Shown piece by piece: positions 1-7,072 of a stretch of DNA of 12,549 bases (the stretch's first letter is position 1; each line of letters begins with the position of its first letter). Position numbers and translations under genes: made by a program. Where the stretch lies: NCBI GenBank assembly GCA_022360105.1, contig JAKSDL010000765.1, positions 1-12,549 of the forward strand, given 5' to 3'. Origin of the DNA: Pseudomonadota bacterium. Lineage in GTDB: Bacteria; SAR324; XYD2-FULL-50-16; JAHJRI01. The notes under the pieces are model-generated. The model was not told the origin of the DNA and ran no database searches. It saw only the letters and a program-made list of their open reading frames with translations.

Positions 1-377
1 ACCTTGGCTCCGAGTGTTTCAGGAGGCATTTTGGATAACTCTTTAAGCTGATCAAAAGAAGTTATTTTAAATACTGGTCCTCCCTGCTTATTGAGTTCTG
101 CTTCGGCCTCTGCCAGTCTGGCTTTGGAGAGGGCTTCCAGCTCATCCATATTCTGCGTCTGTATTGAATAACCAGGTACAGACTTATCAGCGGTCGGAAA
201 TCCGCTGGCAATGGCATTGTTGCGACGGGTCAACTCATCCAAATCATCAAAGGTTAAGCTGCCGTCATCAGTCTTCACCTTGAACTCTGCCATGTTGTCC
301 ATCATGCGTTGGGCTGTGGCTATGGTCTCTTTAAGTTCTTCGGGAGAATCATCTGAAATATAAAGTTTTTTACTCAT
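1..377 (-). CDS. Hypothetical protein, N-terminal part (runs off the window's left edge)
   Basis: An open minus-strand frame begins at ATG 377-375 (MSKKLYISDDSPEELKE) and stays open for 125 codons to the window edge, so the C-terminus is missing. I do not recognise the family. The visible part is acidic and hydrophilic, with no signal peptide or membrane segment. Residues about 10-60 look helical, with DELTRRNNAIASGFPT in the middle. Residues about 75-95 (ELEALSKARLAEAEAEL) look like a short coiled coil. A segment near residue 100 reads VFKITSFDQLKEL. Composition suggests a cytoplasmic protein. No clear ribosome-binding site precedes the ATG. The next recognisable genes upstream are over 1 kb away, so context gives no clue to its job. 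Reality of the frame is supported by its length to the edge and its amino-acid composition only. Confidence 0.65.
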   Translation of the reverse strand, partial: MSKKLYISDDSPEELKETIATAQRMMDNMAEFKVKTDDGSLTFDDLDELTRRNNAIASGFPTADKSVPGYSIQTQNMDELEALSKARLAEAEAELNKQGGPVFKITSFDQLKELSKMPPETLGAK

Positions 378-410
378 GGCATTAACAATCGATAAAGTGT
401 ACCTGGTGTT

Positions 411-457
411 ATTCAGCTTTCTAAAGTCAGCAGTATTGAAAAATTCACAAGCTGAAT
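411..457. repeat. 9-bp perfect inverted repeat upstream of the partial left-edge gene
   Basis: ATTCAGCTT (411-419) and AAGCTGAAT (449-457) are perfect reverse complements separated by 29 nt. They lie 34-80 bp before the start of the minus-strand gene at 377, so they could be an operator or a leader hairpin. The spacing is long for a terminator and there is no T-tract. Chance occurrence is possible in A+T-rich DNA. Confidence 0.25.
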
Positions 458-530
458 GGATAGTTTTTGTGCTAATAAAAACAGATGAGATGAAGTATCG
501 GAATCGAGGGTTCTAATGTCAAGAAATTAG

Positions 531-798
531 GTTTATAGGGCAAAAGCGATATTCCACCGAATATTGGAATCATGGGAGACTGGAGAAACTAACATATCAA
601 TGCTAAAACACCCGGATTTTGCGCTGATTGATCATCTGATAAAACGCAACAGAAACCAGACCGGGAATCATTTTTGGAAATAATGCTCTGACAGCCCATA
701 TTCAGGCAATTAAAACAAAATACACAGGATTAAAAAAACAACAAGGGAATCAATTACTGAAAGTACGAATCAAAGAGGAAATAGTAATGGTATTTTAA
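531..798 (+). pseudogene. Possible frameshifted gene remnant, family unknown
   Basis: Two adjacent plus-strand open stretches look like pieces of one protein. The first is open from about 531 to 680 and contains AIFHRILESWETG and MLKHPDFALIDHLIKRN. The second, in another frame, is open from 643 to the stop at 796-798 and contains IIFGNNALTAHIQAIKTKYT and NQLLKVRIKEEIVMVF. Joining them near 640-645 gives a continuous, helical, protein-like sequence of about 85 residues. I cannot assign a family, and no good start or ribosome-binding site is visible. It sits in a 1.2 kb stretch without intact genes that also holds a broken TPR gene, which supports decay. It could equally be two chance open frames. 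Confidence 0.25.
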
Positions 799-934
799 AA
801 CGCAGACTTTAGATGTTTGGTTAGTGCCATTCTCTTAAAAAGCTCAAATACTTCAATCTATTTTGTATAACTTTTTCAACATGTTAGGTTTTTGATACTT
901 TCGGGTAAAAAATTCTTGCAATCTATAAAGCAAG
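799..934. other. A+T-rich spacer without visible genes
   Basis: This stretch is very A+T-rich with stops in all frames I read. I see no RNA gene, repeat or convincing promoter. Together with 378-530 and 1176-1587 it forms the gene-poor part of the left region, which otherwise holds only the two gene remnants annotated here. Confidence 0.4.
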
Positions 935-1175
935 TTAAAGTAAACTTAAGTCATTTTCTAACTTTTTAATCATTGGGTGTGTATCTGGTAAATCATTTTT
1001 TAAAATGTTCAACGCCATTTCCCAGTATTCTTTAGCCTTGTGCTTCTGATTCAGACGCAGATAGCCATAACCGAGGTTTATTAATGCTAGGATTTACACG
1101 CTGATCACCTTCATATCGATTCGCAAGAGCATTTTGTGTCCAATCTCTGGTAAGTATTAAATTGGTCTTTAAGAT
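935..1175 (-). pseudogene. Remnant of a tetratricopeptide-repeat (TPR) protein, frameshifted C-terminal end
   Basis: On the minus strand the frame ending at TAA 937-935 reads LINLGYGYLRLNQKHKAKEY followed by WEMALNILKND and a C-terminal HPMIKKLENDLSLL. This has the TPR helix pattern (N-LG-Y--L-----A-EYWE-AL-I), as in kinesin-light-chain-like TPRs. Immediately upstream, in another frame, the sequence continues sensibly as NLILTRDWTQNALANRYEGD and QRVNPS. An indel near 1085-1100 therefore breaks one coding sequence into two frames. Further upstream a TAA at 1178-1176 closes the second frame, so only the last repeat or two survive. TPR proteins are scaffolds for protein contacts and the specific function is not recoverable. 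A sequencing error could explain the single shift, but not the missing 5' part. Confidence 0.5.
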
Positions 1176-1587
1176 TTAGATTTGTTTATATAGGAAGGAT
1201 TTTTTAAGCACATCAGATATACTTGCCTCTAATTATCTTACGTTAAAAATTGGGAGTAGAGATTAAATTGAACATCAAAACAAATGATCAGGACGTGATT
1301 CTTGTCCTCTCAATTGTTCTATTTTAGATGCACCAATTCCTAGAAACGGTTTAATATTCCGGCCAACACACAAAAACAACTTAACATAAAAGAAATCCTT
1401 TGCAATCAGTATTTTACAGCAATTCCCTATGTTAATGATTGATAAAAATGTGATTCATTGTGTTAATTGAGAAGCGTTGAAAACCGTGAGTTGGAATTGT
1501 ATTTAGAATTCCTCAAAATTCTTCTCAGAACCTTACTGCCTAGGACAAATAATAGGACAAAATGAAATGATTATACTGTAGAAATGC
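1176..1587. other. A+T-rich intergenic stretch with a short tandem direct repeat
   Basis: About 410 bp without a convincing gene. The one clear pattern is the direct repeat TAGGACAAA at 1541-1549 and 1553-1561, a 12-bp period just downstream of the tRNA terminator. A minus-strand frame of about 50 codons covering 1273-1440 is open but has no ATG or ribosome-binding site, so I do not call it. The position beside a tRNA 3' end, with gene debris beyond, is typical of old integration sites, but I find no integrase and no duplicated tRNA end. Confidence 0.3.
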
Positions 1588-1636
1588 AAAAAGCCGATAT
1601 TTAAAAAGGTTTGTTACCTCTTTAAACATCGGCTTT
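1588..1636 (-). terminator. Rho-independent terminator of the tRNA-Gln/tRNA-Gly transcript
   Basis: Read on the minus strand, AAAGCCGATGTTTAAA pairs with TTTAAATATCGGCTTT. An inner AGGT/ACCT pairing extends the stem, with only a few mismatches. The 3' side runs into TTTTT (plus-strand A's 1588-1592). It begins 6 nt after the CCA end of tRNA-Gly, as expected for a tRNA operon. The A-rich left arm also gives it some bidirectional character. Confidence 0.8.
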
Positions 1637-1641
1637 CAGGA

Positions 1642-1718
<77 letters not shown>

Positions 1719-1733
1719 CCACCTTTTGATCAA

Positions 1734-1807
1734 TGGCTGGGGTACCAGGATTCGAACCTGGGATCAAGGGATCAAAACCCTCTGCCTTACCGCTTGGCTA
1801 TACCCCA
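1734..1807 (-). tRNA. tRNA-Gln (anticodon TTG), CCA encoded
   Basis: The minus-strand sequence begins TGGGGTATAGCCAAGCGGTA, very close to bacterial tRNA-Gln. The acceptor TGGGGTA pairs with TACCCCA. The anticodon loop TTTTGAT between AGGG and CCCT gives anticodon TTG. The T-loop is GGTTCGAATCC. The discriminator is G and the CCA is encoded at 1736-1734. It is the first gene of a two-tRNA unit. It also shares a strand with, and lies downstream of, the MFS gene, but a strong promoter of its own sits in the gap. Confidence 0.95.
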
Positions 1808-1826
1808 TTCATCAGATCAAGTATTA

Positions 1827-1855
1827 AATTTAGAAAACTTATTTTTTTTCGTCAA
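1827..1855 (-). promoter_or_regulatory. Sigma-70-like promoter of the tRNA unit
   Basis: On the minus strand, TTGACG (1855-1850) is followed by exactly 17 bp and TAAATT (1832-1827). An A8 run lies within the spacer. The predicted start near 1820 leaves only about 13 nt of leader before tRNA-Gln, which suits a stable-RNA promoter. The -35 matches five of six consensus bases and the -10 four of six. Confidence 0.65.
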
Positions 1856-1893
1856 TATATTTTTTGCAAAATATCATCTGCATCCACGTGCCA

Positions 1894-3243
1894 TCATGAC
1901 TTACGACTTTCTTCCTCTCCGGCGGAATACATTCCTTCGTTGGCAAGCCCCATCATTCTTATCTCACGGCGAAACGACATCATAAGGTTCAACACGACCA
2001 CAATGATTCCAGCCCCAACAAACAAGCCTGTGACGCTAAACTTGATCAACGCTCCACACAATGCCTGGGAGACGGGGACTAATCCAACCGAAGCAAACAT
2101 CATCATGCTCAGCACCCTTCCCAGCAGATGTGATGGCGCACGAAGCTGCATCCAGGTGGAAAATTGCACAATCACAAACCCTTGTGCCAGCCCCATCAAC
2201 ATGACCACAAAAGCGGCTAAATATGTGTTACTCATAAATCCCAAAATGATCATCCCAAGACCTGAAAGGCTTAACAGGGTCATCAATATGCTGCCCATAC
2301 GTTTGGGATTCAAAGCAGGTAACAATCCTGCAGCTGCAATACCTGTCAACATCCCTGCGCCCAACCCGGACATTATGATTCCAAAAGCAGCCGCTCCTTG
2401 TGTAAACCGACTGTTAGCCAGTACAGGCACGCCGATAAACAAAGGTCCTTCCACCAGAAAATGGTTGAACGCCGCAACAAATAACATGAAAATCAGGGTT
2501 TTATCGCGTTTTAGATAGAGTATTCCTTCCCAGAGCAAATCCAGCATAGTTTGCTCGTTTGATGTTTCTGAATGATTTTCAAACCTGTTTAAACGGATCA
2601 ACAGGAAAAACAAGATGGATATAAAAAAGGCAGATGCATTAACCATAAAAGCGACAGCAATACCGAACATATCCATGGTATGGTTTGATACGATATCACT
2701 GGCAGTCCCCCCGGAAAACACAGCTATCACAATCCCGGCCAAGGCAGGCCCTACAGCAATACTCAATTGAGCGGTTCCTTGTACAATGGAGTTGCCGGCC
2801 AATAAAAACTCAGGTTTGACAATTTTAGGCAGAATCGCTGATTGTGCCGGATAGAGAAACGCATCGGCCAACCCGAAAGTCAGCGATAACAGATACAGCA
2901 GAGTAATATTAACCTGGTTGTTGTAAACCAGAAAGGCAAGATAGATTCCAACGCACATGCGAACGGTATTGGAAGCTATCATGATGACTTTGGGGGCAAA
3001 TCTGTCCGTAAAGGCACCACCAACCAGCATAAACAGAGCACGGGGAATTCCGGCCAATGCCAATACAGTGCCCATCTGGAAAGTATCCCCGGTGATTTGT
3101 AGAACCAACCAGGGCAAAGCTATCATGTAAAATTGTGAACCAAGAACAGAGAACCCTTCACCAATCCACAACCTGATCAGGTTTTTGTTACGCAAGACAC
3201 GGATTAGAGGATGCCGACCTATTCTCTGTAAAAAGGCTTTCAT
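1894..3243 (-). CDS. MFS transporter of the MFS_3 / EntS-like exporter type
   Basis: This 449-residue inner-membrane protein has the size and hydrophobic pattern of a 12-helix major facilitator. The first helix covers about residues 28-50 (LWIGEGFSVLGSQFYMIALP). The loop 2-3 motif A appears as GGAFTDRFAPKVIM at 75-88, with the conserved D80 and R81. The segment FLYPAQSAILPKIV (129-142) and GRVLSMMMFASVG (375-387) are typical of the MFS_3/DHA3 group, which includes the enterobactin exporter EntS and drug or macrolide exporters. A hydrophilic central loop (about 218-247) separates the two halves. Substrate cannot be told from sequence; proton-driven export of a small hydrophobic compound is the family expectation. 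The ATG at 3243 gives a normal cytoplasmic N-terminus, though no clear ribosome-binding site is visible. It is divergent from the batD unit and appears monocistronic, upstream of the tRNA promoter. Confidence 0.9.
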   Translation of the reverse strand: MKAFLQRIGRHPLIRVLRNKNLIRLWIGEGFSVLGSQFYMIALPWLVLQITGDTFQMGTVLALAGIPRALFMLVGGAFTDRFAPKVIMIASNTVRMCVGIYLAFLVYNNQVNITLLYLLSLTFGLADAFLYPAQSAILPKIVKPEFLLAGNSIVQGTAQLSIAVGPALAGIVIAVFSGGTASDIVSNHTMDMFGIAVAFMVNASAFFISILFFLLIRLNRFENHSETSNEQTMLDLLWEGILYLKRDKTLIFMLFVAAFNHFLVEGPLFIGVPVLANSRFTQGAAAFGIIMSGLGAGMLTGIAAAGLLPALNPKRMGSILMTLLSLSGLGMIILGFMSNTYLAAFVVMLMGLAQGFVIVQFSTWMQLRAPSHLLGRVLSMMMFASVGLVPVSQALCGALIKFSVTGLFVGAGIIVVVLNLMMSFRREIRMMGLANEGMYSAGEEESRKS

Positions 3244-3295
3244 GTTATTGATATGACATTGGGTATTCAGTTATGGATTCGTTTTCTGACTGGTC

Positions 3296-3324
3296 GGTCT
3301 AAAATGTACACTTATCTTTATAAT
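3296..3324 (+). promoter_or_regulatory. Possible promoter of the batD transcript
   Basis: A perfect TATAAT lies at 3319-3324, 20 bp before the GTG of the short frame at 3344. The -35 position 17 bp upstream (3296-3301, GGTCTA) is poor, so the promoter would depend on its -10 or on an activator. The gap from the MFS start at 3243 is only 100 bp, so both divergent promoters must lie here. Confidence 0.3.
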
Positions 3325-3343
3325 TTGACCAGATAAAAGGGAC

Positions 3344-3559
3344 GTGACAGTTCAAGCAATCAGAGACCTGGTCCATGCGTCTTATGAATGGGCAACGCTC
3401 AATTTTACTGACGATTCCTCCTCTTGTCAGACTTGGTTATTTATATCAAATTACTGGGTAAAGCCAGACGCTATTGCCGAATGGCAGCGTCTGTTACCAG
3501 TTAATATAGTGATCATCGACTTTATCCATTCCCGAGAATATGAAGATCTGCCTGTATAG
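3344..3559 (+). CDS. Hypothetical small protein overlapping the start of batD
   Basis: A 71-codon frame begins with GTG at 3344 and ends at TAG 3557-3559, overlapping the first 20 bases of batD in another frame. I do not recognise it. The composition is protein-like, with many aromatic residues (HASYEWATLNF, TWLFISNYWV) and a C-terminal NIVIIDFIHSREYEDLPV. There is no signal peptide. AAAGGG lies just before the GTG but too close (1-2 nt) for a good ribosome-binding site. The overlap would permit translational coupling to batD, whose own ribosome-binding site is weak. It may instead be the surviving end of a longer upstream gene, since bat operons normally have other genes before batD. A purely chance frame in the batD leader cannot be excluded. 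Confidence 0.35.
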   Translation: MTVQAIRDLVHASYEWATLNFTDDSSSCQTWLFISNYWVKPDAIAEWQRLLPVNIVIIDFIHSREYEDLPV

Positions 3560-5351
3560 ACTCATCCCGCTTGTATTCCTGATCTCATTCAATCCCATAA
3601 TTTCTTTGGCGGAACTGAAAATCGAACTTCAACCTTCAGCAAGTACTTTGTTGTTGGGAGATGAGATCACCTTGCAACTCAAGATTGACGGCACACAAAG
3701 CAAGGTTGAGCTGAAAAGTCCTGATGTTTCGGGATTGAATTTCAGGGTGATGGGGCATCCGGCCAGATCCAGTCAAACATTCATTGTAAACGGCAAAGTA
3801 ACCAGCTTTAGCGGACTGGTCTACACTATTGGTGTCAGTGCCGAAAAAACCGGATCCTATCAAATACCTGGATTTGAAGTCGTTTATGACGGCAAAAGCT
3901 ATAAATCCGTCGGTTTTAATCTTTCAGTGAAGCAACCGGGACAACAGAGCAAAATGAAACTGACCGTTCACACGGATAAAAACATCTATTACTGGCAGGA
4001 GCCTGTAGTTGTGACCTTAAAGTGGTATATCCAGGAAGATGTGGAGGACTACGGATTCAGATTCCCTTTGCTGGAACAGAAAAAGCAGTTGGCTTTAACC
4101 ATGAAAGAACAAACCGGTTCCGGTTCGCCGATAAATCTGAAGCTGGAAGGTTACAAAGTTCCATTTACCAAAATCTCCGAAACCTTGGACGGAGAGATTT
4201 ATACGGTTTATCAGAGCAACTTTGTAATTATTCCTCCTGATCCGGGTCCTTATAAAATTCCGACTGCCAGTGTTAAGGCGATGATACGCGAGGGAACAGA
4301 ACTAAAGAGGGATTTTTTTGGAAGGGTGGTGCGGGCCCCTAAACTTAAACGCATTTTTGCCGCTTCCAAACCTTTGCGGATATCTGTTGAATCCTTACCG
4401 AGCAATGGCCGTCCTCCATACTTTACCGGAGCCGTCGGCAGGTTTCAGATTAACACATCGATAGAGAACACGAGAGTTAAGGTTGGTGATCCTGTGGAGC
4501 TTTCCATCAAAATCACGGGAGAGGGTCGGTATGAAGTGATTGAACCGCCTTTGTTGACTGAGAACAGAGAATTTGCCGAGAACTTCTCAATCAGTACCAA
4601 CCTGCAACCGGGTGACATTCAGCCCGATGGCGTTTTGTTCAAACAAACCATCCGCCCCCGGCATGACAATATTACCCGTATCCCAACCATCAAATTTTCC
4701 TATTTTAATCCCTTGCTGGAAACCTATCAGACCATTGAAAGCAAACCGATTCCCATAAAAGTACTGGCAACGGGAAGAGTAAAGAAAGAAGATGTAGTCG
4801 TACATAGCAGTGCCGTTAGCCGTGAAGTACAGTCGTTCACCAGGGAAGACAAGGGAATATTTGCCAACTATATGTTTGAGGATGCATTGGAATCCCAAAC
4901 GCTGAACTGGAGCTGGTTTCTATTGCTGTTTTGTCCTCCTGTTTTATATATAGGTGTTTTGGTTTATAGTAATCGGAAACTCAAACTGCAAAACGATCTA
5001 TCCCTGGTCAGGGCCAAAGCCGCCAAAAGCGTTGGCTCCAAAAGATTAAAACAGGCAAAGAAGCAATTGGGAACCGAAGGGGATGCTTTTTATCTTGAAT
5101 TATCCCGGGCATTAAGAGGATACGTTGCTGACAAACTGAACCTTGGAGCCGGTGAGGTTACAACCATCGATATCAAAAGATTGGGAGAACAAGGTGAGCT
5201 GCCACCGGACATCGTTTCCGGAGTTGCGGATTTCCTGGATGAATTGGATCGGAGGCGATTCACCAGCCAGGCAACCGCTGTAGAAGATCATAATTCCTTG
5301 TTTGAATCAGCCTCGCAATTGATTCAGGATCTGAATAAAAAGATAAAATAA
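3540..5351 (+). CDS. batD: BatD family protein (Bacteroides aerotolerance operon type)
   Basis: This 603-residue protein has the BatD layout. An N-terminal signal peptide (1-24, cleavage after SLA) leads into a large periplasmic region of beta-sandwich domains, with the typical opening LGDEITLQLKIDG (39-51) and SYQIPGFEVVYDGKSY (106-121). A later repeat of the same fold has VKVGDPVELSIKITGEG (313-329). One membrane helix follows at about 458-476 (WSWFLLLFCPPVLYIGVLV), then a basic cytoplasmic tail with ALRGYVADKLNL and FLDELDRRRFTSQ. BatD proteins are membrane-anchored partners of BatA/BatB von Willebrand domain proteins and MoxR ATPases; the aerotolerance name comes from Bacteroides and the biochemistry is unsettled. 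No moxR, DUF58, batA, batB or batC is in this window, so this copy is detached from the usual operon. Length is normal and no break is seen. It converges on the ROK kinase with 6 bp between stop codons. Confidence 0.88.
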   Translation: MKICLYRLIPLVFLISFNPIISLAELKIELQPSASTLLLGDEITLQLKIDGTQSKVELKSPDVSGLNFRVMGHPARSSQTFIVNGKVTSFSGLVYTIGVSAEKTGSYQIPGFEVVYDGKSYKSVGFNLSVKQPGQQSKMKLTVHTDKNIYYWQEPVVVTLKWYIQEDVEDYGFRFPLLEQKKQLALTMKEQTGSGSPINLKLEGYKVPFTKISETLDGEIYTVYQSNFVIIPPDPGPYKIPTASVKAMIREGTELKRDFFGRVVRAPKLKRIFAASKPLRISVESLPSNGRPPYFTGAVGRFQINTSIENTRVKVGDPVELSIKITGEGRYEVIEPPLLTENREFAENFSISTNLQPGDIQPDGVLFKQTIRPRHDNITRIPTIKFSYFNPLLETYQTIESKPIPIKVLATGRVKKEDVVVHSSAVSREVQSFTREDKGIFANYMFEDALESQTLNWSWFLLLFCPPVLYIGVLVYSNRKLKLQNDLSLVRAKAAKSVGSKRLKQAKKQLGTEGDAFYLELSRALRGYVADKLNLGAGEVTTIDIKRLGEQGELPPDIVSGVADFLDELDRRRFTSQATAVEDHNSLFESASQLIQDLNKKIK

Positions 5352-5357
5352 GCCGGA

Positions 5358-6248
5358 TTAGCCCGCCAGCAGCGCTGCACCAAAAATACCGCTGGAATCA
5401 CCCAGCTGGTTTTTTACAATCGGCGTGGTGAAATGATCGCTGAAAACCTGCCGGGAGACATATTCAACGCCTGTGGTATAAAGATACGGAATATTGGAAA
5501 CACCGCCACCAATAACTACCAGATCGGGGTCAAAGGCTGTAATCACGTTGGCTATGCCCCTGCCAAAAAACATTAGGAAGTCCTCAATTACCTTTTTGGC
5601 AAAATGATCCTCCCCTTTTTCAAATCGTTCGACAATCTCTCTTAATTCAAGTTCTTGCCCAGACTCTTCCCGGTATTGTTTTTCCAATGCCGGTCCTGAA
5701 ATATAACGCTCAAGGCAGCCTTTTTCACCGCACCAGCAATCGCGCCCATTCATATCGATGGAGGTATGACCAAACTCTCCGGCAATGCCGTGACGTCCGC
5801 TCCAGATCTTGCCATTCTTAATAATTCCACCTCCCATCCCGGTGCCCATTATTAATCCGATAACAATATCCTTACCTTTTCCGGCACCAAGCAAAGCCTC
5901 ACTAAGAGCAAAACAATTGGCATCGTTTTCAACAAATATTGGTAATTGCACCCTCTCTTCCAGATCGATTTTCAGGGGATTGCCATTAAGACACACAGTG
6001 TTGGCGTTGCGAACCAGGTTGGTTTCCGGATTTACTGAGCCCGGAATGCCAATGCCTATGAGGGGATCTTCATCACAGAGCTTGACATAGTCTTTTATTA
6101 AATTTGCGGTCTGCTCAATTATAAATGTATATCCCTTTTCTTGCCGGGTTGGGACACGTTTACGCTGAAGGATTTCTTGCGGATTGCTGCCCGTCAGCAT
6201 AATTTCCGTTTTGGTTCCCCCCATATCGATGCCAATTCTCTGTTTCAT
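5358..6248 (-). CDS. ROK family sugar kinase (fructokinase/NAGK/glucokinase-like)
   Basis: The predicted 296-residue enzyme uses ATP to phosphorylate a hexose or amino sugar in the cytoplasm. ROK motifs are in order: the phosphate loop GIDMGGTKTE (6-15); GIGIPGSVNPETN (65-77); the catalytic Asp109 within ENDANC (107-112); a second phosphate motif MGTGMGGG (134-141); EFGH (158-161) supplying His161; and CWCGEKGC (171-178), whose Cys171, Cys173 and Cys178 complete the zinc site. DPDLVVIGGG (240-249) is the adenosine motif. The pattern resembles E. coli Mak and NagK about equally, so the sugar is undecided. I chose ATG 6248-6246 because MKQRIGIDMGG matches the family's N-terminus. The same frame is open 69 codons further, to an ATG at 6455, but that part is unlike ROK proteins. 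No ribosome-binding site is evident at the chosen start. There is no adjacent sugar transporter or repressor. Confidence 0.9.
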   Translation of the reverse strand: MKQRIGIDMGGTKTEIMLTGSNPQEILQRKRVPTRQEKGYTFIIEQTANLIKDYVKLCDEDPLIGIGIPGSVNPETNLVRNANTVCLNGNPLKIDLEERVQLPIFVENDANCFALSEALLGAGKGKDIVIGLIMGTGMGGGIIKNGKIWSGRHGIAGEFGHTSIDMNGRDCWCGEKGCLERYISGPALEKQYREESGQELELREIVERFEKGEDHFAKKVIEDFLMFFGRGIANVITAFDPDLVVIGGGVSNIPYLYTTGVEYVSRQVFSDHFTTPIVKNQLGDSSGIFGAALLAG

Positions 6249-6588
6249 ACTGGTAATTAGTGCTATTGGATTCGGTAATGAAATCGGGTCGGGCTGTTGA
6301 GTGTATACCTCTGGCAATAGTGTACCTCGGTAATAGCTGTCACCTATCACTAGAGCTAGAATCATACCATATGCTGTCAAATTTAAAAACAGCCTCAATA
6401 CCCGAATTTTGTTTTTAGTATAAAATTTGAAACAGGGGAAGACACGTTTGTGCATTCTTAGACTGCCATTATCCAGTGTCTGCTTTAGAACATGTCATTG
6501 AATGGAACAGCAGCCACCAAGGCGGGGCTGGCGAATCGATCATTTTGGATTTTGAAAGACCGTCTCGATCGATTCTTTGAGAGGAACA
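6249..6588. other. Intergenic region between the ROK kinase and the FeoA-like gene
   Basis: This 340-bp gap holds no convincing gene. The minus-strand frame of the ROK kinase stays open through 6249-6455 and would encode a hydrophobic segment (LNLTAYGMILALVIG), which I treat as chance. A TTGACA lies on the minus strand at 6380-6375 but without a good -10 at the right distance, so the kinase promoter is not located. A 9-bp inverted repeat lies at 6533-6575. Confidence 0.4.
6533..6575. repeat. 9-bp perfect inverted repeat downstream of the FeoA-like gene
   Basis: GAATCGATC (6533-6541) and GATCGATTC (6567-6575) are perfect reverse complements separated by 25 nt. The element starts 14 nt beyond the stop of the feoA-like gene on the minus strand, so it could be its transcript-end hairpin. 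It lacks a T-tract, so it is not a canonical terminator. The core ATCGAT is itself a palindrome. Confidence 0.35.
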
Positions 6589-6852
6589 TTAAAGATGTGA
6601 TACTTTGATTTGTTCGGCAATACCGCGGCCGATTGCAATCCTGGAATCGTCGACTTTTAAAAGCAAGGGACCACTGCGCTGTTTTCGCATTAACTTTACA
6701 GTTTTACCAACACGTATTCCCAAATCATTGATACGATGATTTCGGCAGCGGCAGTCTTTCCGTTGATGATGGTTTCCAAGATGGTTGCTTTTTTCAGAAA
6801 TTTCGACTACTTCACCGATATCACCTTCCTGTAGCTCAAGTAATGGTACCAT
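6589..6852 (-). CDS. Stand-alone FeoA-domain protein
   Basis: This 87-residue cytoplasmic protein matches the small SH3-like FeoA domain. The start PLLELQEGDIGEVVEIS (3-19) is the usual first strand pair. INDLGIRVGKTVKLM (41-55) is the conserved turn and strand, and GPLLLKVDDSRIAIGRGIAEQIKV (61-84) is the C-terminal half. FeoA domains bind and stimulate the ferrous-iron transporter FeoB or sit at the end of DtxR-type regulators. Here neither feoB nor a regulator is adjacent, so the partner is unknown. Residues 24-39, where FeoA proteins normally have a short loop, hold a His/Cys-rich stretch (H24, H28, H29, C34, C36, H39) that could bind a metal. The ATG at 6852 has no clear ribosome-binding site. 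The gene is divergent from glnN, with nearly 400 bp between them. Confidence 0.75.
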   Translation of the reverse strand: MVPLLELQEGDIGEVVEISEKSNHLGNHHQRKDCRCRNHRINDLGIRVGKTVKLMRKQRSGPLLLKVDDSRIAIGRGIAEQIKVSHL

Positions 6853-6937
6853 TTTAAATAAAAATCATTTGTGTTTGCGCTGCTTTTATAATACCAGCTA
6901 TGTGTTTTTACAGTTAGTCTTGTTACATTACTATTTT

Positions 6938-6965
6938 AGTGTATGCGAAAATATCCTCTTGTCAA
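6938..6965 (-). promoter_or_regulatory. Sigma-70-like promoter for the FeoA-like gene
   Basis: On the minus strand a perfect TTGACA (6965-6960) is followed by 16 bp and TACACT (6943-6938), four of six matches to TATAAT. Transcription would start near 6931, about 80 nt before the gene. No Fur-like palindrome was recognised here. Confidence 0.5.
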
Positions 6966-6972
6966 GTGCAAC

Positions 6973-6992
6973 ATCATCTGATCTTTGATGAT
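6973..6992. repeat. 6-bp inverted repeat in the feoA-glnN gap
   Basis: ATCATC (6973-6978) and GATGAT (6987-6992) flank 8 nt. It lies just upstream of the feoA -35 and could be an operator, but the arms are short and it may be chance. Confidence 0.2.
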
Positions 6993-7012
6993 AACTAAAA
7001 GTTCATAGTTCT

Positions 7013-7026
7013 TGTCATTTATGTCA
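7013..7026 (+). promoter_or_regulatory. Distal TGTCA-N4-TGTCA activator-like site upstream of glnN
   Basis: TGTCA (7013-7017) and TGTCA (7022-7026) are direct repeats with a 9-bp period. The same arrangement recurs at 7108-7121, exactly 95 bp away (about nine helical turns), and at 11724-11737. It lies about 185 bp upstream of the predicted sigma-54 start site, within the range of enhancer sites for sigma-54 activators. The binding protein is not known from the sequence. Confidence 0.6.
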
Positions 7027-7072
7027 CTTTTCTGTGGATTTGGAATTAGTCTATTGAAATACATTGATAATC

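Noticed and set aside
1273..1440. Minus-strand frame of about 50 codons (contains GRNIKPFLGIGASK)
   Set aside because: No ATG/GTG start or ribosome-binding site, and the flanks have stops; probably chance.
1733..2518. Long plus-strand frame beginning MAGVPGFEPGIKGS
   Set aside because: Its start is the antisense of tRNA-Gln, a well-known source of false proteins, and the rest is the shadow of the MFS gene.
5358..6455. 365-codon version of the ROK kinase
   Set aside because: The first 69 codons do not resemble ROK proteins; the family's N-terminal phosphate loop begins 6 residues after ATG 6248.
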